Shown: positions 34,726 through 43,420 of the stretch, one piece after another
Layout of the letters: each line of letters opens with the position of its first letter
How positions within the stretch are numbered: the first letter of the stretch is position 1
Source of the DNA: RUG11462 sp045539315
GTDB lineage: Bacteria; Bacillota; Clostridia; Oscillospirales; Acutalibacteraceae
Direction: 5' to 3'
Assembly (NCBI GenBank): GCA_045539315.1
Contig: JAZQFC010000024.1
Location: forward strand, 1-64,000
Length of the DNA: 64,000 nucleotides
Position numbers and translations under genes: made by a program
Notes under the pieces: generated by a model
Database searches by the model: none
What the model was told of the DNA's origin: nothing
The model's input: the letters and a program-made list of their open reading frames with translations, nothing else

Positions 34726-34758
34726 AGTCTAGACTAAAAGGAATATTTTTGCTATAAT
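34726..34758 (+). promoter_or_regulatory. Promoter region of ppdK with a 10-base palindrome
   Basis: An extended -10 element TGCTATAAT ends at 34758. At -35 distance there is no good hexamer; instead the perfect palindrome AGTCTAGACT occupies 34726-34735. The palindrome could be an operator or an activator site compensating for the poor -35. Confidence 0.55.
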
Positions 34759-34833
34759 GATTACAAGTCTGCACAGTTATTGCTAAAAGCAGATAATAAT
34801 TTTATTTATATATTTTTTAGGAGGTATATTCCA

Positions 34834-37461
34834 ATGAGCAAAAAATTCGTTTATTTGTTCAAAGAGGGTAATGCAACAATGCGTGAACTCCTCGGTGGTA
34901 AAGGTGCTAACCTTGCTGAAATGACTCACATCGGTCTTCCAGTGCCACAAGGCTTTACTGTAACAACAGAGGCTTGTACACAATACTATGAAGATGGCAG
35001 AAAAATCAATGATGATATCCAAGCAGAAATCATGGCTAACATTGATAAAATGGAAGAAATCTGTGGTAAAAAATTCGGCGATAAAGAAAACCCACTTCTC
35101 GTTTCTGTTCGTTCAGGCGCTAGAGCTTCTATGCCTGGTATGATGGATACTATTCTTAACCTCGGTCTTAACGAAGATGTTGTTGAAGTTATGTCAGCAA
35201 AATCAGGTAACCCTCGTTGGGCTTGGGACTGCTACAGAAGATTTATTCAAATGTATTCTGACGTAGTTATGGAAGTTGGTAAGAAATATTTTGAAGAACT
35301 TATCGACAAAATGAAAGAAGAAAAAGGCGTTACTCAAGACGTTGAGCTTACTGCTGATGATCTTAAAGTACTCGCTGGTCAATTCAAAGATGAATATAAA
35401 GCAAAAATCGGTAAAGACTTCCCAACAGATCCAAAAGAACAACTTATGGGCGCTGTTGAAGCTGTATTCCGTTCATGGGATAACCCACGTGCTAACGTTT
35501 ATAGAAGAGATAACGATATTCCATATTCATGGGGTACTGCTGTAAACGTACAAGCTATGGCTTTCGGTAACATGGGTGACAACTGTGGTACTGGTGTTGC
35601 ATTTACTCGTGACCCTGCTACAGGTGATAAAGGCCTTATGGGTGAGTTCCTTGTAAACGCTCAAGGTGAAGACGTTGTTGCTGGTGTTAGAACTCCAATG
35701 CCAATCGCTGAAATGGCTGATAAATTCCCAGAAGCATACGCTCAATTCGTTGACGTTTGCAGAATTCTTGAAGACCACTACAGAGATATGCAAGATATGG
35801 AATTTACTGTTGAAGAAGGTAAACTCTATATGCTTCAAACTCGTAACGGTAAGAGAACTGCTAAAGCCGCTTTAAAAATCGCTTGTGATTTAGTTGATGA
35901 AGGTATGATCGATGAGAAACAAGCAGTTGCTATGATCGATCCACGTAACCTTGATACACTCCTTCACCCACAATTTGATGCTAAAGCTCTTAAAGCAGCA
36001 ACTCCTGCTGGTAAAGGTCTTGGCGCATCTCCTGGTGCTGCTTGTGGTAAAGTTGTATTTACTGCTGAAGACGCTGAAGAGTGGAACAACAGAGGCGAAA
36101 AAGTTGTTCTTGTTCGTCTTGAAACATCACCTGAAGATATTACAGGTATGAAAGCATCTCAAGGTATCTTGACAGTTCGTGGCGGTATGACTTCTCACGC
36201 TGCCGTTGTTGCTCGTGGTATGGGTACATGTTGTGTATCTGGTTGTGGCGACATCGTTATGGACGAAGAAAACAAGAAATTTACTCTCGCTGGTAAAACA
36301 TATAACGAAGGCGACTACATTTCAATCGATGGTTCAACTGGTAACATCTATGATGGTATCATTCCAACTGTTGATGCTGAAATCGCAGGCGAATTCGGTA
36401 GAATTATGGACTGGGCTGACAAATTCAGAACTTTGAAAGTTAGAACTAACGCTGATACTCCTGCTGATGCTAAAAAAGCAAGAGAACTCGGTGCTGAAGG
36501 TATCGGTCTTTGCCGTACAGAGCATATGTTCTTTGAAGCAGACAGAATTGCTGCATTCAGAGAAATGATTTGTGCTGACACTGTTGAAGGTAGAGAAGCA
36601 GCGCTCGCTAAAATTCTCCCTTATCAACAAGGCGACTTTGAAGCTTTATATGAAGCACTCGAAGGCAACCCTGTAACAATTCGTTTCCTTGACCCACCTC
36701 TCCATGAGTTCGTTCCAACTGAAGAAGCTGACATCAAACTCTTGGCTGACGCTCAAGGCAAAACAGTTGAAGATATTAAGAACATTATCACTGGTCTTCA
36801 CGAGTTCAACCCAATGATGGGTCACCGTGGTTGCCGTCTTGCAGTAACATATCCTGAAATTGCTAAAATGCAAACTTCTGCTGTTATCCGTGCTGCTATC
36901 AATGTTCAAAAAGCTCATCCAGACTGGACAGTTAAACCTGAAATTATGATTCCACTTACAGGTGAAGTTAAAGAGCTTAAATATGTTAAAGACGTTGTTG
37001 TTGCAACTGCTGATGCTGAAATCGCAGCTGCAGGCGCTGACCTCAAATATGAAGTTGGTACAATGATGGAAATTCCAAGAGCTTGTCTTACTGCTGATGA
37101 AGTAGCTACAGAGGCTGACTTCTTCTGCTTCGGTACAAACGACCTTACTCAAATGACATACGGTTTCAGCCGTGATGACGCTGGTAAATTCTTGGATGCA
37201 TACTATGATGCAAAAATCTTTGAAAACGATCCATTTGCTAAACTTGACCAAACAGGTGTTGGTAAATTGATGGAAATGTCAATTAAACTTGGTAAACCAG
37301 TTAACCCATCACTCCACTGCGGTATCTGCGGTGAGCACGGTGGCGACCCTGTATCAGTTGAGTTCTGCCATAGAATCGGTCTTGATTATGTATCATGTTC
37401 ACCATTCCGTGTGCCAATCGCTCGTCTCGCTGCTGCTCAAGCTGCAATTAAAGAGATGTAA
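34834..37461 (+). CDS. ppdK: Pyruvate, phosphate dikinase
   Basis: An 875-residue enzyme that interconverts pyruvate, ATP and Pi with PEP, AMP and PPi, used in PPi-linked glycolysis or gluconeogenesis by anaerobes. The N-terminal nucleotide domain has GGKGANLAEM. The phosphohistidine motif is GGMTSHAAVVARGMG, and the PEP domain includes GAEGIGLCRTEHMFF, HEFNPMMGHRGCRL, FGTNDLTQMTYGFSRDD and the final HCGICGEHGG. An upstream TTG is in frame, but ATG at 34834 behind TAGGAGGTATATTCC is the start. Codons are biased toward highly expressed usage. Confidence 0.98.
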   Translation: MSKKFVYLFKEGNATMRELLGGKGANLAEMTHIGLPVPQGFTVTTEACTQYYEDGRKINDDIQAEIMANIDKMEEICGKKFGDKENPLLVSVRSGARASMPGMMDTILNLGLNEDVVEVMSAKSGNPRWAWDCYRRFIQMYSDVVMEVGKKYFEELIDKMKEEKGVTQDVELTADDLKVLAGQFKDEYKAKIGKDFPTDPKEQLMGAVEAVFRSWDNPRANVYRRDNDIPYSWGTAVNVQAMAFGNMGDNCGTGVAFTRDPATGDKGLMGEFLVNAQGEDVVAGVRTPMPIAEMADKFPEAYAQFVDVCRILEDHYRDMQDMEFTVEEGKLYMLQTRNGKRTAKAALKIACDLVDEGMIDEKQAVAMIDPRNLDTLLHPQFDAKALKAATPAGKGLGASPGAACGKVVFTAEDAEEWNNRGEKVVLVRLETSPEDITGMKASQGILTVRGGMTSHAAVVARGMGTCCVSGCGDIVMDEENKKFTLAGKTYNEGDYISIDGSTGNIYDGIIPTVDAEIAGEFGRIMDWADKFRTLKVRTNADTPADAKKARELGAEGIGLCRTEHMFFEADRIAAFREMICADTVEGREAALAKILPYQQGDFEALYEALEGNPVTIRFLDPPLHEFVPTEEADIKLLADAQGKTVEDIKNIITGLHEFNPMMGHRGCRLAVTYPEIAKMQTSAVIRAAINVQKAHPDWTVKPEIMIPLTGEVKELKYVKDVVVATADAEIAAAGADLKYEVGTMMEIPRACLTADEVATEADFFCFGTNDLTQMTYGFSRDDAGKFLDAYYDAKIFENDPFAKLDQTGVGKLMEMSIKLGKPVNPSLHCGICGEHGGDPVSVEFCHRIGLDYVSCSPFRVPIARLAAAQAAIKEM

Positions 37462-37476
37462 TTAGATTACAAAATT

Positions 37477-37505
37477 ATCCCCACCGATTTCGGTGGGGAT
37501 TTTTG
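37477..37505 (+). terminator. Terminator of ppdK (copy 1 of a repeated terminator)
   Basis: ATCCCCACCG and CGGTGGGGAT form a 10-bp stem around ATTT, followed by TTTTTG. Nearly the same sequence stands after the next two genes (38282 and 39433). Confidence 0.93.
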
Positions 37506-37518
37506 TATGCTAAATTAG

Positions 37519-37590
37519 TTGAATTTTGTAAAAATAATTACTATAATATAAACACCTTATCTTGTGAAAAACGAAGAAATGTGCTATAAT
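37519..37590 (+). promoter_or_regulatory. Two tandem SigA promoters upstream of the gene at 37621
   Basis: P1 is TTGAAT (37519-37524), 17 bases, TATAAT (37542-37547). P2 is TTGTGA (37562-37567), 17 bases, TATAAT (37585-37590) with an extended TGC before the -10. Both lie directly behind the ppdK terminator. Confidence 0.75.
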
Positions 37591-37620
37591 TGAAAAACCA
37601 AAGCATTGGAGGAACTGGAT

Positions 37621-38217
37621 ATGAATATCATCAACCCCAAGGAAGCAATGTTGCAAAGTTTGCACGATGCTTGTAGTTTCCATTTATACAAACGAACACT
37701 TGATTTAACCAAGAACATAGCCGAAGATATGGACTACCAAAAAAACTTCACTAATTACTATCGTGTTCGTAGAGATGATGGCTGGTTGCAAGAATTCTAC
37801 AAGTTTTTTGAGGAAAATAAAAACAACAAAGAAATAACATTTGAAAAAATAATCAAACACCTTTCAAATGTGGAACACAAAGTAAAGCAAACCTCAAAAA
37901 ACCCAACAGGTAAAGCAAAAACGGTAGAGGCATCGTTTGCAAGTAAGATGCTGGCGACAATAAACCCAAATCATCCTATTTGGGATAATCAGGTACTTCG
38001 TTGCTTAAATATCAAAATTGACGATACATTAGATTATGACAGTAAAATAAATAAATGTATTAAAGTTTATCATAAAATTGAGGAGGAAATTTCGGCATTT
38101 ATTGAGACCACCGAAGGCAAACAGTGTATAGAATTATTTGATGCAACATTTCCTTCTTGTGTGGATTTTAGCAGTCACAAGAAAGTGGACTTTTACTTGT
38201 GGAATCTGGGTAAATAA
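37621..38217 (+). CDS. Hypothetical protein, weakly DNA glycosylase-like
   Basis: A 198-residue cytoplasmic protein, mainly helical and basic. The C-terminal half contains EASFASKMLATINPNHPIWD and DNQVLRCLNIK, a pattern reminiscent of helix-hairpin-helix glycosylase-like proteins, but no catalytic Lys/Asp pair can be assigned with confidence. The start is ATG at 37621 behind GGAGGAACTGGAT, not the in-frame TTG at 37606. Spelling (CCCAAG, GTGGAA, GGCTGG) differs from the neighbouring ppdK. It is enclosed by two copies of the ppdK terminator and is probably a recent arrival. Confidence 0.7.
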   Translation: MNIINPKEAMLQSLHDACSFHLYKRTLDLTKNIAEDMDYQKNFTNYYRVRRDDGWLQEFYKFFEENKNNKEITFEKIIKHLSNVEHKVKQTSKNPTGKAKTVEASFASKMLATINPNHPIWDNQVLRCLNIKIDDTLDYDSKINKCIKVYHKIEEEISAFIETTEGKQCIELFDATFPSCVDFSSHKKVDFYLWNLGK

Positions 38218-38239
38218 TTTTCCTCTTTTGCTGTCAACA

Positions 38240-38266
38240 TCCCAGACTGCTATCAAAGAGATGTAA
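38240..38266 (+). pseudogene. Remnant of the 3' end of a diverged ppdK
   Basis: These 27 bases encode SQTAIKEM and a stop, matching the ppdK C-terminus AQAAIKEM and stop. Synonymous changes are present (GCTATC against GCAATT), while AAAGAGATGTAATT is identical. The remnant is followed by a terminator of the ppdK type. It marks the downstream junction of an insertion behind ppdK. Confidence 0.75.
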
Positions 38267-38281
38267 TTTAATTGTGAAACA

Positions 38282-38310
38282 AATCCCCACCGATTTGGTG
38301 GGGATTTTTG
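38282..38310 (+). terminator. Terminator, copy 2 of the ppdK-type terminator
   Basis: ATCCCCACC and GGTGGGGAT around GATTT, then TTTTTG. It differs from copy 1 by loss of one base pair at the loop. Confidence 0.92.
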
Positions 38311-38312
38311 TA

Positions 38313-38341
38313 TTGCAATAATTTGGTTAATATAGTATAAT
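38313..38341 (+). promoter_or_regulatory. SigA promoter of the SGNH hydrolase gene
   Basis: TTGCAA (38313-38318), 17 bases, TATAAT (38336-38341), starting three bases after the terminator. Confidence 0.8.
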
Positions 38342-38368
38342 AACTTCAGTTAAGGAAGGAGAGTTTTT

Positions 38369-39394
38369 ATGCCAACATACACTCTGTTTGATAAACCGAT
38401 AAAGGTGTCGGGAATACCTTTTTTTGAAGAAAACAAAAGATTAGTAAGGCTACCCGATGAACTTATCGCGCAACTTCCGCATCTTGATCATTTAGGACAC
38501 CGTTGTGCGGGAGCACGTGTAGCTTTTAAAACCGATTCGCCTACCTTTACGGTAAAGGTTGCACTCAAAACCTTGTCTGTGGACGTAGGTATGTCTATAT
38601 ACGCTTGTCAATCAGCACAGGTTATGTTGGGCGAAAGAGAAAACGCTCGTCATCTTGGCGTTGTAAACCCTCCTGATTATAACACGAAAACATTTGAAAA
38701 AACATTTAACAAATCTTCTGAATTAGAGCAGGTAACAGTATATTTCCCACGTAACGAGCAAGTCGAAACAATAGAAATTACTGTCGAAGACGGGGCAACG
38801 GTTACTGAACCAACACCTTACAAATACAACAAACCTGTCGTATTTTATGGTTCTTCGATAACCGAAGGCGGTTGTTCTTGCAACTCCACCAATGCCTACA
38901 ATGCTATTCTCTCTCGTTGGCTTGATTTTGATTATTACAACTTAGGATTTTCGGGCAATGCCAGAGGAGAACTTGTTATGGCGGATTACATAAACACCAT
39001 CGACATGGGGGTATTTGTTTATGATTACGACCACAACGCACCGACTCTCGAATATCTTGCCAATACGCACAAGCCGTTTTTTGACCGCATAAGACAGGCG
39101 CACCCTGATATTCCGATTTTGATGATGACTCGTCCTGCCGAGGTTTACGACGAAGACATGAAGGCACGCAAGGAAATAGTAAAAGAAACCTATAACTACG
39201 CTGTTTCCAAGGGCGACAAAAATGTATATTTCATTGACGGCGAAACCTTTTACGGGGACGCCGACCGAAACCTTTGCGCTGTTGATAATTGTCACCCAAA
39301 CGATTTAGGTTTCTTCCGTATGGCGTCTGTAATACGCCCTATTTTGAAACAAATATTGGATAGCACAAACCTTTTCCAAAAAAAGATAAAATAA
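38369..39394 (+). CDS. SGNH/GDSL-type hydrolase with N-terminal beta domain
   Basis: A 341-residue esterase-like protein. The N-terminal 150 residues form a beta-rich domain. The SGNH domain follows, with nucleophile Ser163 in FYGSSITEGG, the Gly/Asn blocks in GFSGNARGE and MMTRPAE, and the catalytic D306-x-x-H309 in DNCHPND. There is no signal peptide. It is likely to deacylate a carbohydrate or similar ester; the substrate is unknown. Codon use is richer in GC (CTCGAA, GACCGC, ACGCAC) than that of the surrounding genes, and it sits between two copies of the same terminator, both signs of acquisition. Confidence 0.85.
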   Translation: MPTYTLFDKPIKVSGIPFFEENKRLVRLPDELIAQLPHLDHLGHRCAGARVAFKTDSPTFTVKVALKTLSVDVGMSIYACQSAQVMLGERENARHLGVVNPPDYNTKTFEKTFNKSSELEQVTVYFPRNEQVETIEITVEDGATVTEPTPYKYNKPVVFYGSSITEGGCSCNSTNAYNAILSRWLDFDYYNLGFSGNARGELVMADYINTIDMGVFVYDYDHNAPTLEYLANTHKPFFDRIRQAHPDIPILMMTRPAEVYDEDMKARKEIVKETYNYAVSKGDKNVYFIDGETFYGDADRNLCAVDNCHPNDLGFFRMASVIRPILKQILDSTNLFQKKIK

Positions 39395-39432
39395 CCAAAG
39401 AAACAGAAGTTACTATGTAATCACATTTAACC

Positions 39433-39460
39433 AATCCCCACCGATTTGGTGGGGATTTTT
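39433..39460 (+). terminator. Terminator, copy 3 of the ppdK-type terminator
   Basis: ATCCCCACC and GGTGGGGAT around GATTT, then TTTTTG, identical in stem and loop to copy 2. Confidence 0.92.
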
Positions 39461-39461
39461 G

Positions 39462-39490
39462 TTGTAATTTTAAAACTAATATGATATAAT
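39462..39490 (+). promoter_or_regulatory. SigA promoter of the gene at 39528
   Basis: TTGTAA (39462-39467), 17 bases, TATAAT (39485-39490) with TGA before the -10. The -35 begins within the T-tract of the terminator. Confidence 0.78.
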
Positions 39491-39527
39491 GCAAATGGAA
39501 TATTAAAATAGAAAAAGGGGTATAAAA

Positions 39528-39953
39528 ATGAGAGAGATAGTTTATAAGTATGAAACTCGTGGAATGTACACAACTGATAGTGATACATCGTTTAATGCCG
39601 ATAAAGAGTTAAAATTAATAGCGAAGCCGCATAATTTTTCAATGAAAATAGGCGAAGAAGTGTTGCGTAGCACATCTTTTGGTGGTATCGTTGCAGTAGT
39701 ATCAAATGATGGCGCGGTTGTTTTTTATGATAACGATAATTGTGAAATAGCAAAGGTTGAAAAAGGCGATAGCGTTTATAAAAAGGTAGAATTAAAATGG
39801 AATGAAGAGTTTGTTGCAATTGAGTTTGGTAGTGTAGTTACTGTTGATTACTACCCAAATTGCGATGGCGAGAGCGATAGATATGGCGAAGAATGGTCTG
39901 TTCAACGCGCCGTTAAGTTAAATTTAAAAGATAATTCAATACAAGTTATGTAA
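39528..39953 (+). CDS. Hypothetical protein
   Basis: An unrecognised 141-residue acidic protein, beta-rich, without signal peptide or membrane segment. Short motifs such as YKKVELKWNEEFVAIEFG give no family link. It has its own promoter and a strong terminator. It may be the original gene downstream of ppdK or a third accessory unit; codon use is closer to the resident genes than that of the SGNH gene. Confidence 0.65.
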   Translation: MREIVYKYETRGMYTTDSDTSFNADKELKLIAKPHNFSMKIGEEVLRSTSFGGIVAVVSNDGAVVFYDNDNCEIAKVEKGDSVYKKVELKWNEEFVAIEFGSVVTVDYYPNCDGESDRYGEEWSVQRAVKLNLKDNSIQVM

Positions 39954-39958
39954 AAACT

Positions 39959-40005
39959 AACCCCACTAAAACGAATAAATCCGTTTTAGTGGGGTGTTTT
40001 TTTGT
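39959..40005. terminator. Bidirectional terminator between convergent genes
   Basis: ACCCCACTAAAACG and CGTTTTAGTGGGGT form a 14-bp stem around a seven-base loop, followed by a T-run. It ends the hypothetical gene (+) and the GH16 gene (-). Confidence 0.93.
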
Positions 40006-40010
40006 TTATT

Positions 40011-43000
40011 TTAGGCGTTTGCCCATTTTTTGATTAAATCAATATGTTCATTTGAATAATTGTTTTCCCAAGATTCATTTTCACAAATTTTACTTGCTAT
40101 ATATTTAGCGCTACGAGATGAAACAGACTTTGAATAAATAATTGTAGTTTCATCATCTTTTGTGAGTTTCAAATAGCCACGACCAACGAAGTTTCTGCCG
40201 ATATTACAGTCTTTTATATTAACAATTGAGCCGACTATTCCTTTGAAATCGCTAGTTTCATAAAAAACTTCAGATTCATATTTTACATATACAAATTTCT
40301 CTGTTTCAAATGTAAGTTCATTTTTAATTAAATCTTCAGGGGCAATAAGTGTACCTAATTCAACTGTGTAACCATCGTTTTTATAAGCATCAATTACTTC
40401 GCTATCAACAGTTGTATAAAAACGAATACCGGTTTCATCATTAAGTCGAATAGATGCTTCTTCGAGGGTTGAAATTACATTTACATCTGCAATTTTTGTA
40501 AGTTCAATTGCATTTAAGTATAAATTTCCTGATTGAGAAACATCTGTTACAACAATTTTCAAATTAATTTGCGTTGGTTTTTTAATTGTGATAGTGTTTT
40601 CATCAAGCGCAATACCTACATTATAACCATTACTGCTTGTAAAACTAAATGCGTTATCGCCTTTATTTCCTGTGTTAAGATTTGATTTAACCTTAACATC
40701 GTTAATAGATATATCAATGTAAGCACGAGCGCCTGTTACTCTGGCAAACAGTTTTGCCGAATAAACGCCCGGCTCAACCGTTTTAATAGAAGTAAGCGTT
40801 ACACTATTACCAACTGCATTGTTAGATGAGAAGAAATAAGTTCCATCATTTGCGTAATGAGTGTTCAAAAACGGTTTGCCATTTGATGAATTTTTCATTG
40901 TATGGTCGGCATTATAAGTAAAGTTATCGGTATAAAGATTCCATTTATAAACACCATCTGTTTGCGGTTGGCTTGTAGGTTGCGTTACCGTTGTTCCATT
41001 GGCAGTTGTAGTAACAGGTGTGTCGGAATCTATTGTAACTGTTGGTGTGCTATTTTCATTTTCAACTAAAACTAAAGAGTATAAACGACCAGGTTGAGAA
41101 CCATCGCCATATAAAGAATTAACTTGCTGGGCGTCAATTTGTAAATTATGAGCGCCGTTTACAATATCAACCGTGCCGATATAAGTTGACCTTGTATTCA
41201 AATATTCTCTGCCAAAATCATCTTTGTAATAATCCGATAAATTAAGCCTTGTATCAACAGATACACCGTTTATCGAGAATTTAAAATCTTTGCTGTTTTG
41301 TCTGGCAACACCACTAATATAAACATCGTATTTGCCTTCAGGTTGTTTGCTCAAAGTTTTGATAGTACCTTGTGTTTTGATAGAACAAACTTTACCATTT
41401 GTTCTAAAAGGCGCCGCCCAAGATGTAGATTTTTCTGCGCCGTTGGAAAGTTCACAGGTATTATAAATATCCATTATTTTAATACCTGAATAAGCGTTTG
41501 TTATCTCATCGTAATAAGAAATTGGTTGGTCAAGGTCATTAAGTTCAGGGAAACCATAAGAGCCTTGATAATTTTTGTCGGTGTTGTATCCGTCATCAAC
41601 TTGATAAATTCTAACATAGTCAACCAAATAATCTGCGAAGTCGAGCGCAGGGTTAGGGTCGCCAGGAACAGAGCCACCAATAGGAAATGTTAGGTAAGCA
41701 AATTGCGGACATTCACGAAGTTGGAAAAATTGTGGGTCGGTAATATCGTGATAACCAACAATTAAATCATCGTAATAGTAGAATAACTGTGTTGGGGTCC
41801 AATAAACACCATAAGTGTGATAACCGGTGTCACCCATCATTGCATTTCCTGCATTACCTTGGCTTACTTTATAACCGCCACCAAGACCTGTTGTTTTTTT
41901 GTTTTCGACGGTAACACCGCTAACTAGTGAGCCGTCAAAACGCTCGCCTGTTCTGTAATGCAATTGACCAGTAGCCAAAGTCGAATAGCCATAACAGTTA
42001 CCCTGCGTATCTACAATTGTTTTATCTTTAAAATCAGAAATGTAAATTTTATCGTTTTCATCTTGGCGAACAATATGTGATTTTGAGACTATTGTAATTT
42101 CTCCACCTGAAACAGTATATTTTGACTCTTGACCTTCGGCTACTTTGTACGAGGAAGTTGCGCTATCATAACTTACAAGAGTATTTCCGCTTTTATCAGT
42201 TATAAGTATTTTGCCGTTATCGTCATATTTAACAATGAAAGCACTCGCTGTGATAATAATTCCGTTCTCATCACAGTTTACTTTTTTAGTTGTAGAATTG
42301 TAAGTAGAGTATGTAGAAGGCGACGTATATGCCTCGCAAATATCAATTTCTCCACAATAAGGCCAAGTGCTTTTTTCGCCTGCATTTCTAATAATAGAGG
42401 CTTCTTTAGACATATCAGGGGCGCCTGTAGTCCAAAAACCGTTCCAAAGCCCTTGAGAATATTTTGGGTCTTGGCAGATATTACCGTCTTTGTCGTAAAC
42501 CAAGTTTCCATTCTCATCTTTAAGGGCTTTGCCGTTAACAGTATAAATTCTCGCTTCCATCATACCAAATCTAAATGCTTGAAGATTTGCTTGCCCTTCT
42601 TTAGTGTCAAAATAACTAGAACGAAAACCGTCAGCGGTCCAATAATAAGTTTTACCTGTAATAGGGTCAACATATCCGTTTTCTTCTCTTTGACCTCTAA
42701 TATGTAAAACGCCATCTTCTGTCCAAGAGTTTCTACCGTCTTCTCCTACATAAAGTTGAAGTTGGCCATTACGAGTTTTAGGGTCGCCATTACGATATCT
42801 CTCGTGAGCCCATTTAGCGCTTGCTCTAACTTCATCTGAAGTAGGGTTGCCATCTTTATCAAAGCCATTAGTTGTAGGAAGCGCTTGCTTTTCTGCTCCA
42901 CAACCGATTTCGCCACCAAATTCATCATTCCAAACAAGTTTTAACTTGCTTCTAATAGCGTCAATAGAACTTACTTGTTCGAGTTCAGGATTAGGATTTT

Positions 43001-43082
43001 TAATTTCAGCGCTCGTTTTTGTGATAGCGAGTGTTGAAACAATAATCAAAGCAGATAAAAATATAGAAAGCAGTTTTTTCAT
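40011..43082 (-). CDS. Large secreted GH16-family glycoside hydrolase
   Basis: A 1023-residue exported enzyme, probably a beta-1,3(4)-glucanase or similar. A signal peptide covers about 1-27. The GH16 domain begins LVWNDEFGGE and has the catalytic motif E245-I-D247-I-C-E250, with SQGLWNGFWTTG and YHTYGVYWTPTQLFYYYDD further along. Right after the catalytic strand is an insertion of about 110 residues, itself made of two similar beta units, before GQLHYRTGE resumes the fold. Two carbohydrate-binding-like beta domains (about 520-880) and a C-terminal domain also seen in other clostridial secreted proteins (SIRLNDETGIRFYTTVDSEV) follow. Start is ATG at 43082 behind GGAGGTG, not the upstream in-frame ATG. 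No cell-wall anchor signal is seen. Confidence 0.9.
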   Translation of the reverse strand: MKKLLSIFLSALIIVSTLAITKTSAEIKNPNPELEQVSSIDAIRSKLKLVWNDEFGGEIGCGAEKQALPTTNGFDKDGNPTSDEVRASAKWAHERYRNGDPKTRNGQLQLYVGEDGRNSWTEDGVLHIRGQREENGYVDPITGKTYYWTADGFRSSYFDTKEGQANLQAFRFGMMEARIYTVNGKALKDENGNLVYDKDGNICQDPKYSQGLWNGFWTTGAPDMSKEASIIRNAGEKSTWPYCGEIDICEAYTSPSTYSTYNSTTKKVNCDENGIIITASAFIVKYDDNGKILITDKSGNTLVSYDSATSSYKVAEGQESKYTVSGGEITIVSKSHIVRQDENDKIYISDFKDKTIVDTQGNCYGYSTLATGQLHYRTGERFDGSLVSGVTVENKKTTGLGGGYKVSQGNAGNAMMGDTGYHTYGVYWTPTQLFYYYDDLIVGYHDITDPQFFQLRECPQFAYLTFPIGGSVPGDPNPALDFADYLVDYVRIYQVDDGYNTDKNYQGSYGFPELNDLDQPISYYDEITNAYSGIKIMDIYNTCELSNGAEKSTSWAAPFRTNGKVCSIKTQGTIKTLSKQPEGKYDVYISGVARQNSKDFKFSINGVSVDTRLNLSDYYKDDFGREYLNTRSTYIGTVDIVNGAHNLQIDAQQVNSLYGDGSQPGRLYSLVLVENENSTPTVTIDSDTPVTTTANGTTVTQPTSQPQTDGVYKWNLYTDNFTYNADHTMKNSSNGKPFLNTHYANDGTYFFSSNNAVGNSVTLTSIKTVEPGVYSAKLFARVTGARAYIDISINDVKVKSNLNTGNKGDNAFSFTSSNGYNVGIALDENTITIKKPTQINLKIVVTDVSQSGNLYLNAIELTKIADVNVISTLEEASIRLNDETGIRFYTTVDSEVIDAYKNDGYTVELGTLIAPEDLIKNELTFETEKFVYVKYESEVFYETSDFKGIVGSIVNIKDCNIGRNFVGRGYLKLTKDDETTIIYSKSVSSRSAKYIASKICENESWENNYSNEHIDLIKKWANA

Positions 43083-43358
43083 AAAAACACCTCCGCAGTA
43101 TAACAACATAATAACATATAATTAAATAAAAAACAATATTATAATAGAGTTAAAAATATTGCTTTTTGGAACTGAAATTCAAGGAGTTGTACTTTTTATG
43201 GTACAAATGGTGTGATATTATAAAACAAGCAGAGGGGAAACAACCCTTCTTAAGTTTAACAAATTCGCAAAAACAACATTCAATTTATTTTTTCACACCC
43301 CTCTGCGCCTTCTCTTCAAGAGAAGGTTTTTTGCTATAATTTGTATCGCTGAAATTAA
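43083..43358. other. Non-coding gap between divergent genes
   Basis: About 340 bases separate the GH16 start from the next gene. It contains the GH16 ribosome site, AT-rich DNA, and a hairpin CCTTCTCTT/AAGAGAAGG (43312-43329), a fragment of the dispersed repeat family. Distant words GAGGGG and CCCCTC (about 43232 and 43300) could pair. A five-codon frame behind AAGGAG at 43182 is too short to support. Confidence 0.6.
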
Positions 43359-43387
43359 TTGACAAAGTTATGATGATGTGATAAAAT
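43359..43387 (+). promoter_or_regulatory. SigA promoter of the gene at 43421
   Basis: TTGACA (43359-43364), 17 bases, TAAAAT (43382-43387). Confidence 0.82.
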
Positions 43388-43420
43388 TTTAACAAATTAC
43401 AAAGTTAAGGACAAGACAAA

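Noticed and set aside
36646..37251. A 201-codon open frame on the - strand opposite ppdK
   Set aside because: Mirror of highly biased ppdK codons; composition rich in Cys, Phe and Asn is not protein-like.
43182..43216. A tiny frame behind AAGGAG
   Set aside because: It has only five codons and no context supporting a leader peptide.
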